Of a stretch of DNA of 24,613 nt, positions 15,582 through 24,602 are shown piece by piece. The stretch lies in assembly GCA_964501185.1 (NCBI GenBank), contig CAZCRT010000038.1, positions 1 to 24,613 of the forward strand. Direction: 5' to 3'. The notes under the pieces were generated by a model. That model worked only from the letters and a program-made list of their open reading frames with translations. It did no database searches and was not told where the DNA came from. Numbering within the stretch: position 1 is the first letter of the stretch; the number at the start of each line of letters is the position of its first letter. The DNA is from BS150m-G50 sp964501185 [NCBI: uncultured Bacteroidia bacterium]. GTDB lineage: Bacteria > CAIWAD01 > BS150m-G50. Position numbers and translations under genes: made by a program.

Positions 15582-16872
15582 AAGCCACCTGTTAATACTG
15601 GGCGCAGGAATCTCCGGAAAGGGAGCTGCCCGTTTACTCACTCAACACGGCCACCACTGCCGGTTTTTTGATGAGGGCCGGCAATCACCAGATTATATCA
15701 GAGATGTTTCGGAGATCAAACCGGAGCGGTTCCAGGTTGCTGTCGCCAGTCCCGGTTTCGGGCCTTCCCATCCGGCGATTCTGGCTACACGCGCAGCCTC
15801 TATTCCGATCTTCTCTGAGGTTGAGGTCGCTATCGGGTTCTGTGATGCACCATATATTGGAGTCACCGGCTCGAATGGAAAAACCACAACAACAGCTCTG
15901 CTTTCACATCTGCTGCAGTCACAGGGCGAAAGTGCCCCGGCAGTTGGAAACATCGGCCATTGTTTCAGTGACGCCCTGCTCGACTATCCTGAAGCGGACC
16001 GGTTCGTAGTTGAGCTTTCCAGTTACCAGCTGGAACGGTTTAAGCCGGCGCGTCCTGCGGAAATAGGGCTTCTACTCAATATTTCCCCTGATCACCTGGA
16101 GCGTCATGGTTCTCTGGAAAACTATATCGAAGCCAAACTGAACCTGGCACACCAGACAGAGGCGCTTGTATTCAATGCGGACGATCCTGCCCTGGCACAA
16201 CTGCCGGAACGGTTTCCTGATCTGCCCATGCTCAGTTTCGGCATCAACAATCCACAGGCGCAGATCCGCTGGCAGGATGGAGTAATCAATACCGGTATCA
16301 AGCTTTCGACACAGGCTTACCAGTTGCAGGGTTTGCACAATCTGCAGAACGTAATGGCTGCTATCGCCGCCTGCAGCCTGCTCGGGCACGATCCTGCACG
16401 GGTCAATCAGGCAGTTGCATCCTTTTCCCCCTTGACTCATCGGCTCGAGCCATTGTCTTCAATCAACGGCGTAAGATTTGTTAACGATTCAAAGGCGACC
16501 AATGAAGATGCCGTCAGCTATGCGTTGCAAACCTTTCCGGAAAGCAGTGTGCATCTACTGGCTGGCGGAATCATTAAATCGGATGACCTCTCAGGATTAA
16601 GGCCATTGGTTGAGAAAAATGTGATACATCTCTATCTTTATGGACAGGATCGTGACCGTATACGCACCGGACTGGGTTCCCCGGACAATGTATCAATTTT
16701 TGAGACAATGGCGGAAGCGGTGCAGGCTGCTGCTACCAGAGCCAGGTCCGGCGAGACGGTTCTATTGTCACCTATGGGGGCAAGCTTTGACCAGTTCAGG
16801 AATTTTGAGGAGCGGGGAGACCATTTCCGAGAACTGGTCAGTCAGATTTCAGCTACAGCTGAGAAGAGATAA
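15529..16872 (+). CDS. murD: UDP-N-acetylmuramoylalanine--D-glutamate ligase
   Basis: Adds D-glutamate to UDP-MurNAc-L-Ala. The 447-residue protein starts with a Rossmann UDP-binding domain (LLILGAGISGKGAARLL at 21-37), then the ATP-binding loop GSNGKTTT (114-121), ELSSYQLE, LNISPDHLERHG, the Mur lysine in YIEAKLNL, and HRLEPL and NDSKATNEDA in the C-terminal half; all are family hallmarks. The start is uncertain. ATG at 15529 has AGG 9 nt upstream and overlaps murE by 53 bp. TTG at 15562, behind a GAGAGAGA tract, would overlap by 20 bp and starts just before the conserved domain. It supplies the acceptor step that uses the D-glutamate made by murI, 18 bp downstream. Confidence 0.94.
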   Translation: MINSTSTRERLLLPLPAESHLLILGAGISGKGAARLLTQHGHHCRFFDEGRQSPDYIRDVSEIKPERFQVAVASPGFGPSHPAILATRAASIPIFSEVEVAIGFCDAPYIGVTGSNGKTTTTALLSHLLQSQGESAPAVGNIGHCFSDALLDYPEADRFVVELSSYQLERFKPARPAEIGLLLNISPDHLERHGSLENYIEAKLNLAHQTEALVFNADDPALAQLPERFPDLPMLSFGINNPQAQIRWQDGVINTGIKLSTQAYQLQGLHNLQNVMAAIAACSLLGHDPARVNQAVASFSPLTHRLEPLSSINGVRFVNDSKATNEDAVSYALQTFPESSVHLLAGGIIKSDDLSGLRPLVEKNVIHLYLYGQDRDRIRTGLGSPDNVSIFETMAEAVQAAATRARSGETVLLSPMGASFDQFRNFEERGDHFRELVSQISATAEKR

Positions 16873-16890
16873 CTAGTGTTGGAGAACTGA

Positions 16891-17724
16891 ATGAAAAACG
16901 GTTTGAGATCCGCGCCTATCGGTGTGTTTGATTCCGGAATAGGTGGACTCTCGGTTATGTCGGAGCTGCTGCAGGCGCTACCGGGTGAAGACATCATCTA
17001 TTTCGGCGACACAGCCCGTGTCCCGTACGGTACCAAATCAGACCGGGCCATTATCAGTTTTTCCAGGGAGATAACCCGTTTTCTGATACGACAGGGTGCC
17101 AAGGTGATTATCGTAGCCTGCAACTCTGCTTCGGCAGCCGCCCTGCCAACGCTGCGCAGAGAGTTTGATCTACCGATATACGGAGTTATCGAACCGGGTG
17201 CAAATGCTGCTGCTAAGAGTACCCGCAACCAGCGTATCGGTATCATCGGTACAACGGCTACCATAAACTCGCGTGCTTATCAGAAAGCACTGGAGCAAAG
17301 CGCTCCCGACGCACAGCCTTTTTCACATCCCTGTCCTCTGTTTGTGCCGCTGGTAGAAGAGGGTATGATAGATCACCCGATTACCAGGCAGACTGCCGAG
17401 CATTATCTGCAACCGGTGCAGGATGCTGATGTAGACACGTTGATACTGGGTTGCACCCACTACCCACTGTTGCGTGACGTGATACAGCAAACTGTTGGGA
17501 GTGATGTTTTCCTTGTCGACAGCGCTTCTGAAACAGCCCTCTTTGTCGCGGCTCAGCTGAAAGAACAGAAACTGCGCAATCCCAGTCTTTCGGAGGGTTA
17601 CCGCAAGTATTTCCTCAGTGACCAGTCACCCAACTTCCAGAGGCTGGGCTCGCTCTTCCTTGACGGGTTTGTCGATAATCTGTCAGTGGTGGATATGGAA
17701 AGTGAAGCTTTTCGGGGTGAGTAG
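16891..17724 (+). CDS. murI: Glutamate racemase
   Basis: Makes D-glutamate for MurD from L-glutamate without a cofactor. The 277-residue protein contains IGVFDSGIGGLSV (10-22), YFGDTARVPYGTKS (37-50), the two catalytic cysteines Cys77 in ACNSAS and Cys188 in GCTHYPLL, and FVPLVEEGMID (151-161). GGAG at 16881-16884 lies 6 nt before the ATG. It follows murD by 18 bp, so donor synthesis and use are genetically linked. It ends 9 bp from the convergent ligase-methyltransferase gene. Confidence 0.96.
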   Translation: MKNGLRSAPIGVFDSGIGGLSVMSELLQALPGEDIIYFGDTARVPYGTKSDRAIISFSREITRFLIRQGAKVIIVACNSASAAALPTLRREFDLPIYGVIEPGANAAAKSTRNQRIGIIGTTATINSRAYQKALEQSAPDAQPFSHPCPLFVPLVEEGMIDHPITRQTAEHYLQPVQDADVDTLILGCTHYPLLRDVIQQTVGSDVFLVDSASETALFVAAQLKEQKLRNPSLSEGYRKYFLSDQSPNFQRLGSLFLDGFVDNLSVVDMESEAFRGE

Positions 17725-17733
17725 TTGTAATCC

Positions 17734-18522
17734 CTACTCTCTTATCAGCGCTACCCACCCTTTAGTCGCCACCGGAAACAACCGGTAGAAAGCATCGAGC
17801 GCCGGTCTGGAGGAATAGGTCCCCCACTGTTCAAGTCGCAGGCCTGTGATCTCCGCCAGCTTGTGCAGTGATCTGCGGCCATACTCATTACAGTGGCCGG
17901 GGATATAATCAGGGCGATACTGTTTCTTCGCCAGACCTCTCCTCAACAACCAGCGTTTCAGTACCAGTGAGAAGCTGTCTATGTTAGGCAACTCGAGATA
18001 GATCACCCCCCCTCTGGCAAGCATATCGAGGCACTTTCTGATTACAGCCAGTCCGTCAGGGATATGTTCAAAAACATGACGCATTACAATCAGGTCATAT
18101 TCTTCACCTGGGTGTGGCTGATAATTCTGAATATCTGATGTGACCACCTCTACATTGAGCTTCCGGGAAGCCAGTGCGGCCAGGTTGGGGAGGATTTCGA
18201 TACCGGCGATTTCCCAGCCTTCTGTCCTGGCCAGTTCCAGCATGTGTGCATTTCCACAGCCGATATCCAGTAGCCGTTTCCCTGGGAGTTCCGGTAGATT
18301 ATTCTTGAGATGCTGCCAGGTTCGCTCCTGTGACTGCGTTTCCTTGCGGAAGTGAGAGGCGCTCTGATCACCTTTGTGATCATATTTAGTCTGGTCGAGA
18401 CCGGTCGTAAGATCCAGGTTTACGAGATAACATTCCCGGCATCTGTAGAACTCAAACTCATGTTTATTGCCCTGTGTGTAAATCAGTTTCAGAGAATCGC
18501 TGCCACATTGCCTGCAGTTCAT
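17734..18522 (-). CDS. Methyltransferase part of the fused frame (alternative separate gene)
   Basis: If the junction frameshift is an error or recent mutation, this is an independent 262-residue gene starting at ATG 18522 (MNCRQCGSD). It has an N-terminal zinc-ribbon-like pair of CxxC motifs and a Methyltransf_23-type core with DIGCGN at 86-91. Similar proteins are frequent in polysaccharide and lipid-modification loci, and the C-terminal [14 protein letters not shown] segment fits that group. There is no SD of its own; translation would depend on coupling to the ligase stop. Confidence 0.4.
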   Translation of the reverse strand: MNCRQCGSDSLKLIYTQGNKHEFEFYRCRECYLVNLDLTTGLDQTKYDHKGDQSASHFRKETQSQERTWQHLKNNLPELPGKRLLDIGCGNAHMLELARTEGWEIAGIEILPNLAALASRKLNVEVVTSDIQNYQPHPGEEYDLIVMRHVFEHIPDGLAVIRKCLDMLARGGVIYLELPNIDSFSLVLKRWLLRRGLAKKQYRPDYIPGHCNEYGRRSLHKLAEITGLRLEQWGTYSSRPALDAFYRLFPVATKGWVALIRE

Positions 18523-20247
18523 AGATGATCTATGCGTCTCTACATTTGCCGCGTCCTGCAATCCCAGCTCTTCAATACTCTGATCACGCATTACGAATTT
18601 CTGGATCTTGCCGGTAACAGTCATCGGGAAGTCATCAACCAGTTTGATGTAGCGCGGAATTTTGAAGTGAGCGATCTTCCCTTTACAGAACTCCCGCAAC
18701 TCATCTATATCAGCGTTTTCACCTTCCGCCAGCTTGATCCAGGCCATAATCTCCTCACCGTACTTCACGTCCGGCACACCTATTACCTGTACGTCGCTGA
18801 CCTTGGGATTGGTGTAGAAAAACTCCTCGATCTCGCGGGGATAGACATTCTCACCACCGCGGATAATCATATCCTTGATCCGCCCGACGATATTCACCCA
18901 GCCCTCTTCATCCATGACTGCCAGATCGCTGGTGTGCATCCAGCCTTCAGCATCAATCGCTTCACTTGTCTGCTGCGGATCGTTCCAGTAACCCAGCATA
19001 ACACTGTAGCCACGGGTGCAGAACTCACCGGTAGTACCGCGCGGTACTGTCTTGCCGGATTCCGGGTCGGTAATTTTTATTTCCAGGTGCGGGTGTACAC
19101 GCCCGACGGTGCCTACCCGCTTATCCAAAGGGGCATCATGCGCGGTCTGTGTACTCACGGGACTGGTTTCAGTCATTCCGTAAGCGATCTCCATCTCACG
19201 CAGGTGCATATCGGTGGTCACTTTTTTCATCACCTCGATCGGACAGGGGGAACCAGCCATCAGGCCGGTGCGCAGGCTGCGCAGATCGTACTTATTAAAA
19301 TCCTCATGCTCCAGCTTGGCGATGAACATGGTGGGGACACCGTGCAGGGCGGTGGCTTTTTCCTCTTCCACGGCTGCCAGTACTTTTTCCGCCACAAAGG
19401 AGTCACCGGGATAGATCATCGTGGCACCGTGTGTCACACAGGCCAGGTTCCCCAGCACCATACCGAAACAGTGATAGAGGGGTACAGGAATCACCAGCCG
19501 ATCCTTATCAGTGAACTTCATGATCTCACCCACGAAGTATCCATTATTGAGAATATTGTAGTGACTGAGTGTAGCTCCCTTGGGGAAGCCGGTTGTGCCG
19601 CTGGTATACTGGATATTGATCGGATCGAAGGGAGAGAGCCGCCGCTGTTGCTCCCGCATAGCCTCCTGGGTGACGCTTTCGCTGAGCGCCATGAATTCAT
19701 CCCAGGTCCACATGCCGGGAACCTCCTCTTCCTTGCCCCGCACCACGATCTTGAGGTTGGGCAGCTTGGCTGATACCAGCATACCCGGTTGGCAATGCTC
19801 CAGCTCTGGAGCCAGCTCCTGAACCATCGCCGTATAGTTGGAACTCTTGAAATGGGGGGCCAGTAGGAGGGCAGAACAGCCGGACTGGGTGAGTACATAC
19901 TCCAGCTCGTGCAACCGGTAACTGGGATTGATGTTGACCAGGATAGCGCCAATCTTGCCTGTGGCGAATTGGATAATCACCCATTGGGCATAGTTGGGAG
20001 ACCAGACCCCGACTCGATCCCCTTTCCGGATACCGGCTGTCAGCAGGGCGCAGGCGCATTTGTTCACCTCCTCCAGGAACTCGCGGTAGGTGTAGCGTAG
20101 ATCCTGGTGACGGGAGATCAGCGCCTCATTATCAGGATACTGCTCAACTATCTCGTCGAGCATATCTCCGATGGTTTTCTCAAGCAGTGGCTGTCCGGTG
20201 GGTCCTTTTTCATAACTCAAAGCTGGATCGTTAAGTTGTTCGGTCAT
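17734..20247 (-). CDS. Acyl-CoA synthetase fused in frame to a zinc-ribbon class I methyltransferase
   Basis: One open frame of 837 codons. Residues 1-575 are a complete medium/long-chain acyl-CoA (AMP-forming) synthetase: P-loop [11 protein letters not shown] (214-224), AYGMTETSP (355-363), HTSDLA (438-443), [16 protein letters not shown] (455-470) and the C-terminal catalytic Lys547 in TVTGKIQKF. Residues 576-837 are a complete SAM methyltransferase: CxxC pairs at 578/581 and 603/606, motif I LLDIGCGN (659-666), an acidic motif II GIEILP, and the [12 protein letters not shown] segment. AGAGGG lies 5 bases before the first ATG. At the junction (about 18530-18540) one extra base would turn the ligase end into V-E-T-A-stop, with the methyltransferase ATG at 18522 seven bases later. 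Two genes merged by a one-base loss, real or an assembly error, is therefore as likely as a functional fusion. Confidence 0.85.
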   Translation of the reverse strand: MTEQLNDPALSYEKGPTGQPLLEKTIGDMLDEIVEQYPDNEALISRHQDLRYTYREFLEEVNKCACALLTAGIRKGDRVGVWSPNYAQWVIIQFATGKIGAILVNINPSYRLHELEYVLTQSGCSALLLAPHFKSSNYTAMVQELAPELEHCQPGMLVSAKLPNLKIVVRGKEEEVPGMWTWDEFMALSESVTQEAMREQQRRLSPFDPINIQYTSGTTGFPKGATLSHYNILNNGYFVGEIMKFTDKDRLVIPVPLYHCFGMVLGNLACVTHGATMIYPGDSFVAEKVLAAVEEEKATALHGVPTMFIAKLEHEDFNKYDLRSLRTGLMAGSPCPIEVMKKVTTDMHLREMEIAYGMTETSPVSTQTAHDAPLDKRVGTVGRVHPHLEIKITDPESGKTVPRGTTGEFCTRGYSVMLGYWNDPQQTSEAIDAEGWMHTSDLAVMDEEGWVNIVGRIKDMIIRGGENVYPREIEEFFYTNPKVSDVQVIGVPDVKYGEEIMAWIKLAEGENADIDELREFCKGKIAHFKIPRYIKLVDDFPMTVTGKIQKFVMRDQSIEELGLQDAANVETHRSSMNCRQCGSDSLKLIYTQGNKHEFEFYRCRECYLVNLDLTTGLDQTKYDHKGDQSASHFRKETQSQERTWQHLKNNLPELPGKRLLDIGCGNAHMLELARTEGWEIAGIEILPNLAALASRKLNVEVVTSDIQNYQPHPGEEYDLIVMRHVFEHIPDGLAVIRKCLDMLARGGVIYLELPNIDSFSLVLKRWLLRRGLAKKQYRPDYIPGHCNEYGRRSLHKLAEITGLRLEQWGTYSSRPALDAFYRLFPVATKGWVALIRE

Positions 20248-20288
20248 TCCTACCCTCTATATTTTGATTATGAGTTGTTTTGTTCCTC

Positions 20289-20435
20289 AAAGAAGACTCA
20301 CACTGAGGCACAGAGGAGGAGGAAAACACAAAGAAAATTATTTATGGTTGAGTGCGGGGGAGGTCAGACCTTCCGATTGTGCGACCAAATCTTCTTAACT
20401 ATAAAGTTCTTCTCAGTGTCTCCGTGTGAGTTCTT
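20289..20435. repeat. Intergenic inverted-repeat element (CTCACAC-type arms)
   Basis: The left arm (20291-20320) contains CTCACACTGAGGCACAGAG and the right arm (20406-20435) contains CTCAGTGTCTCCGTGTGAG. They are complementary over about 30 bp with a few mismatches and one 2-nt gap. The centre holds a second palindrome, AGGTCAGACCT (20361-20371), which extends to 8 bp with one wobble. Repeats with this kind of CACTGAGGCACAGAG / GTGTCTCCGTG arm pair recur in intergenic regions of many environmental genomes; I recognise the pattern but know no established function. It fills the gap between purA and the synthetase gene, both minus strand. Confidence 0.6.
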
Positions 20436-20438
20436 ATT

Positions 20439-21722
20439 CTATACCCGGATCAACTCTTCCCGACCTGGTCCAATTGAAAGCAGTTTGACCGGTGTCTCAC
20501 ATATTTCCTCAATCCGGGCTATGTAGCTGCGTGCCTGTCTGGGTAGTTCTTCCATCTTGCGGGCACTTCCTGTGCTGCTCTGCCATCCGGGAACCGTTTC
20601 GTAAACAGGCTCCAGCAGCTCACCGGTAGCCAGCTCGGTAGCGGGGAAGCAGTCAAGGAGCTCTTCCCCCTTCTTATAGCCTGTGCATATTTCTATTTCC
20701 GGTAGTTCGTCCAGTACATCCAGTTTGGTTAACGCCAGTTCGGTAGTACCGTTGAGACGGCAGGCGAAGCGAGCCAGCGGACCATCAAACCAGCCACATC
20801 TTCGTGAGCGCCCTGTGGTGGCTCCATACTCACCCGCCCGCTCCTGGAAATTCCTGGCATATTCCTCATCCATGAATTCTGTCGGAAAAGGCCCCTCACC
20901 TACCCGCGTGTTGTAGGCCTTCAGCACACCGATGACCCGCTTGATCGAGCCAGGGGGCAGGCCGGCACCGACACAGGCGCCGCTACTGGTTGGATTAGAG
21001 GAGGTGACAAAGGGGTAGGTGCCATGATCGATGTCCAGCAGTGCTCCCTGAGCACCCTCCAGCAGGATGCTCTTTCCTTCCCGCATATTCTGATGCAGAA
21101 GGCTGAATGTATCACATGCATAGGACCGCAACTGTTCAGCCTGTTCTTTTACCTCTTCCAGCACCTCTTCCCCCATGGGGTCGGCATGGTAGAATCCGGT
21201 CAACAGTTGATTAATTTCCTGCAGCTGTGGCATCAATACATCACGCAACCTGTCTGTTGCGACCAGCTGTCCGAAACGCAGACCGGTACGGGAATACTTA
21301 TGAGAATAGGTGGGGCCGATACCACGCCCGGTAGTACCGATGAAAGTGCCCTGCAGGCGCTCTTCATTGAGCCTGTCCAGCAACCTGTGCCAGGGCAGGA
21401 TCACATGCGCTGCACGGGATATCTTCAGCTGACCCGCAACGGTGATACCACCCCGCTCCAGCATCGCTATCTCCTCAAGCAGCGAGCGGGGATCCAGTAC
21501 GACACCGTTGCCAATCACGCACAGCGTCCCGGGATGCATTATGCCGGTCGGCAGATGATGCAACACCGTTTTCTTCCCCTCCACTACCACGGTATGTCCC
21601 GCGTTGGGGCCACCCTGATAACGAACAGTCAGGTCCATGCCGCCGCTTAAAGCGTCGACTATCTTTCCTTTTCCCTCGTCCCCCCATTGGAGGCCTGTCA
21701 ATACTGCGACTTCAGATTTCAT
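20439..21722 (-). CDS. purA: Adenylosuccinate synthetase
   Basis: Converts IMP and aspartate to adenylosuccinate with GTP, the first step from IMP to AMP. The 427-residue protein has LQWGDEGKGK (11-20) with catalytic Asp15, GGPNAGHTVV (38-47) with catalytic His43, GTTGRGIGPTYSHKYSR, LLEGAQGALLDIDHGTYPFVTSSN, GVLKAYNTRVGEGPFPTE, GATTGRSRRCGWFD and the guanine-binding LTKLDVLD. The start is chosen at ATG 21722, which begins at the conserved domain. An in-frame ATG at 21740 would add six residues but lies in the loop of the secF terminator. The only SD candidate, GGAGG, is 11 nt upstream and inside the terminator's 3' arm. No separate purA promoter was recognised. Confidence 0.95.
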   Translation of the reverse strand: MKSEVAVLTGLQWGDEGKGKIVDALSGGMDLTVRYQGGPNAGHTVVVEGKKTVLHHLPTGIMHPGTLCVIGNGVVLDPRSLLEEIAMLERGGITVAGQLKISRAAHVILPWHRLLDRLNEERLQGTFIGTTGRGIGPTYSHKYSRTGLRFGQLVATDRLRDVLMPQLQEINQLLTGFYHADPMGEEVLEEVKEQAEQLRSYACDTFSLLHQNMREGKSILLEGAQGALLDIDHGTYPFVTSSNPTSSGACVGAGLPPGSIKRVIGVLKAYNTRVGEGPFPTEFMDEEYARNFQERAGEYGATTGRSRRCGWFDGPLARFACRLNGTTELALTKLDVLDELPEIEICTGYKKGEELLDCFPATELATGELLEPVYETVPGWQSSTGSARKMEELPRQARSYIARIEEICETPVKLLSIGPGREELIRV

Positions 21723-21726
21723 ACAT

Positions 21727-21751
21727 AAAAAAGCCTCCATCTGGAGGCTTT
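21727..21751 (-). terminator. Intrinsic terminator after secDF, overlapping the purA leader
   Basis: On the minus strand AAAGCCTCC and GGAGGCTTT form a perfect 9-bp stem (10 counting the A-T at the loop) with a 4-nt loop AGAT, followed by a T-run. It starts 8 bp after the secF stop and ends 5 bp before the purA ATG. Its 3' arm contains GGAGG, the purA SD candidate. Confidence 0.85.
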
Positions 21752-21758
21752 CCCTGAA

Positions 21759-22685
21759 TTATTTCTTTTTCTTCAGAAGTTCTTTTCTGTGTGATCGCGC
21801 CTGCCATTCCAGCACCACCGGGGATGCGATGTAGACGGATGAGTAGGTTCCAACCACAACGCCCACTGTCAGTGCGAAGGCAAAGTTGTGAATCACATCT
21901 CCACCGAACAGGAGCAGAATAACCACCACAAAAAGGGTAGTTAAGGATGTAACAACTGTTCGTGACAGCGATTCGTTAATGGAACGATTAATCATCTCAT
22001 CATAAGCTACAGTATTCTTGAGCTTCTTGATGTTCTCACGAATACGGTCATAAACTACAATAGTGTCATTGAGCGAATAACCGATAATCGTTAAGAAAGC
22101 ACCGATGATCGCCAGTGAAATTTCATAGTTCATCAGCGAGAAGATACCCAGAGTGATCAGGACATCATGCACCAGCGCTACAATCGCACCGATAGCGAAC
22201 TTGAATTCAAACCTGATCGTCAGGTAGAGAATAATGAAGAACATGGCGATCACAATGGCCCAGAGTGCGGCTGACTTGAGTTCGTTACCGATCTTCGGTC
22301 CGACCTTGTCTACTGTGAGTACTTCGAAGGGGTTATCCGGATAGCTCGCCTGCAGCTGCTCCAGCACCAGGCCACTGATGTCTCCCAACGACTCTTCGGC
22401 ACTCAGCTTCATCGCTATATGCTCACTTCCATCCTGACTGATGATAGCTTTTACTTCCATACTGGTCAGGTTGAGAGCATTCAGTGCATTACGCACTTCA
22501 CCTTCCGTAACATGATCCTGGAAACCCACCATGATCTCCGTACCACCGGTAAAATCGATAGCGTAGCGGGGACCACCATGCAGGATAAGTGAACCAATAC
22601 CCAGCAGAATCACTACGGCTGAAATAATGTAGCCGACGCGACGATGCTGAATGATCCGGAATGTTGGATTATTCAAAAACTGCAT
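21759..22685 (-). CDS. secF: Protein translocase subunit SecF
   Basis: Inner-membrane partner of SecD; the SecDF complex uses the proton gradient to help pull proteins across the membrane after SecYEG. The 308-residue protein has a first membrane segment at about 17-37, the periplasmic entry motif YAIDFTGGTEI (41-51), and five more segments from about 140 with VALVHDVLITLGIF, AFLTIIGYSLNDTIVVYDRIREN and SLSRTVVTSLTTLFVV. A short lysine-rich tail ends it. GGAG lies 9 nt before the ATG and overlaps the secD stop (TAGGAG), so the two genes are tightly coupled (12 bp apart). Confidence 0.96.
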   Translation of the reverse strand: MQFLNNPTFRIIQHRRVGYIISAVVILLGIGSLILHGGPRYAIDFTGGTEIMVGFQDHVTEGEVRNALNALNLTSMEVKAIISQDGSEHIAMKLSAEESLGDISGLVLEQLQASYPDNPFEVLTVDKVGPKIGNELKSAALWAIVIAMFFIILYLTIRFEFKFAIGAIVALVHDVLITLGIFSLMNYEISLAIIGAFLTIIGYSLNDTIVVYDRIRENIKKLKNTVAYDEMINRSINESLSRTVVTSLTTLFVVVILLLFGGDVIHNFAFALTVGVVVGTYSSVYIASPVVLEWQARSHRKELLKKKK

Positions 22686-22697
22686 ATCTGAAAACTC

Positions 22698-24602
22698 CTA
22701 GATACTTATCTTTTCAACATTGTCCCGATTGCCATAAAAGAAATCGAAGATCAGGTGTGAAACTACAATTGCTGTGTACATGGATGCTACAATACCTATC
22801 ATCAGCGTGATGGCAAAACCTTTGAGCGGACCGGTACCAAATTGATAAAGCACCAGGGTGGCTATCAGGGTTGTAACATTGGCATCCAGAATTGTGGTGA
22901 AAGCCCGGTCAAAACCGCTTTCAATTGCCGCTTTGATCGTTTTACCGGAACGTCGTTCCTCTCGAATACGCTCGAAGATCAGCACATTGGCATCCACCGC
23001 CATACCGATAGTAAGAATAATACCGGCGATACCGGGCAGCGTCAGCGTGGCGTGGAAACCGGCCAGGACTGCCGCCATGAAGAACATGTTCAAAACCAAC
23101 GCAACCACTGAGATCAGACCGGCAACGCGGTAATAGACAACCATGAACAGCATGACTACCGACAGGCCCAGCAGAACAGCATAGGAGCCGCTGCGGATGG
23201 AATCACGGCCGAGTGATGGGCCGACAGTCCGTTCTTCAATGATATCTACAGGTGCCGGCAGCGCTCCAGCCCGCAGAACGATGGCCAGATCCTTTGCCGC
23301 CTCCATGCTTTCCATACCCTCAATGATACCCCGTCCGTGAGGGATCTTGCTGCGTATGTTCGGCGCCATGAAAACTCTGTTGTCCAGAACAATGGCAAGA
23401 CGCCGGTCGATATTGTCACCGGTTACTCTGCCAAAAGTGCGTGCACCCTGACGATCAAGTTCAAAAGTAACTACCGCCTGACCGGCACGGCCGGAGGAGT
23501 ACCCCTGGTCTACATCAGCGTAAGCGTTCTTAAGATACTGACCGGTGAGGGCAGCTTCCTTCTTGATAAGATAAAATGGGTAGTAGTGAAGCCCTTCGGG
23601 ACCGGGATCGGTCTTACGGCCCCAGATGAAACGCAGATCGGGAGGAATGAGTCTCTGTACTTCCGGGTCTTCCAGTATCCGTTTCACAGCCACCAGATCA
23701 TCTTCTGAGACAGCGTAACTGCCCTGGAAATTTACAAAGTAGGAAAGGAACGGTTCCTCTTCAGTAGCACGGCTCAGGTCCGCCTCCGGTACCAGCTCTT
23801 CCTGCTGCAACTGAGTCAGTGGGCTTTCACCCGCATCCTCTTCTTCCACAGCTTCTGTTTCCGCTGCTGCTTCCTCAACCGCAGCGGTCTCCTCATCCGT
23901 TGCTGCGGCAACCTCCGCCAACAATGAATCGGGATCAACACCCTTCATAAAATCGTTAATAGCTGTGAAGGTGTTATTGGTGATATCCATCTCGGCGACC
24001 AGCGTGAATTCCAGCTGTGCGGTCTTACCAATCAGAGCCCGGGCGCGCTGAGGATCATCAACACCGGGAAGCTCGATGATGATACGCCGCTGACCACGCT
24101 TCATGATAGAAGGTTCGGTCAGGCCGAATTCATCAATCCGGTTACGCAGAATTTCCAGCGATCTGTTAATAGCATCGGTGGCCTGCTCGCGGATATAATC
24201 CATTATCTCGCTATCAGACTGTCGCGGCTCGCCAAAATAGCGATTCAGCGGTACACCCGCTTCCGTGAACTTGGCGACGATCAAAGAGTAGAAATCCTCA
24301 GAGACATACATCTCTTCAGAGATGCTGGCCCGGATTTCTTCAAACTTGGCATCTTTGTGATGAGCCAGGTTTTCCATCAGTCTGATCAGATCCACTTCAA
24401 GCTGCAGGTACATACCACCCTGCAGGTCCAGACCCAGCTTCAGGGCTTTCGCTTTCAATTCCGGCAACTGGCCAGTAACTGTCAGCGAATCGGTCTGCGC
24501 CTCATTCAGCGTGAAGTATTTAACGGTGGGATATATGAAATAACCGGCCAGAATAATAAAGACGGCTACCAGTATCCAGCGTACTTTGTTGTTTCGACTC
24601 AT
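22698..24602 (-). CDS. secD: Protein translocase subunit SecD
   Basis: Partner of SecF. The 634-residue protein has a membrane segment at about 9-25, LGLDLQGGMYLQLEVD (57-71), a periplasmic P1 region with NRIDEFGLTEPSI and IIIELPGVDDPQRA, then GRVTGDNIDRRLAIVLDN, LRAGALPAPV, SLGRDSIRSGSYA, and the membrane domain with AGIILTIGMAVDANVLIFERIREE. An insert at about 230-283 is almost entirely Ala, Glu, Asp and Thr, a low-complexity acidic stretch not seen in E. coli SecD. The start is ATG 24602, 11 bp from the window edge; no SD is visible in those 11 bases, so the start could be further upstream. Confidence 0.94.
   Translation of the reverse strand: MSRNNKVRWILVAVFIILAGYFIYPTVKYFTLNEAQTDSLTVTGQLPELKAKALKLGLDLQGGMYLQLEVDLIRLMENLAHHKDAKFEEIRASISEEMYVSEDFYSLIVAKFTEAGVPLNRYFGEPRQSDSEIMDYIREQATDAINRSLEILRNRIDEFGLTEPSIMKRGQRRIIIELPGVDDPQRARALIGKTAQLEFTLVAEMDITNNTFTAINDFMKGVDPDSLLAEVAAATDEETAAVEEAAAETEAVEEEDAGESPLTQLQQEELVPEADLSRATEEEPFLSYFVNFQGSYAVSEDDLVAVKRILEDPEVQRLIPPDLRFIWGRKTDPGPEGLHYYPFYLIKKEAALTGQYLKNAYADVDQGYSSGRAGQAVVTFELDRQGARTFGRVTGDNIDRRLAIVLDNRVFMAPNIRSKIPHGRGIIEGMESMEAAKDLAIVLRAGALPAPVDIIEERTVGPSLGRDSIRSGSYAVLLGLSVVMLFMVVYYRVAGLISVVALVLNMFFMAAVLAGFHATLTLPGIAGIILTIGMAVDANVLIFERIREERRSGKTIKAAIESGFDRAFTTILDANVTTLIATLVLYQFGTGPLKGFAITLMIGIVASMYTAIVVSHLIFDFFYGNRDNVEKISI

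Noticed and set aside
18532-19773. 413-codon open frame on the plus strand antisense to the acyl-CoA synthetase
   Set aside because: Long, but it is a mirror of a strongly conserved ligase gene. Its histidine-rich composition is typical of antisense frames of coding DNA.
20107-20526. 139-codon plus-strand frame across the purA-synthetase gap
   Set aside because: Its THTEAQRRRK and FSVSPCEF stretches are translations of the inverted-repeat arms, a known annotation artefact.
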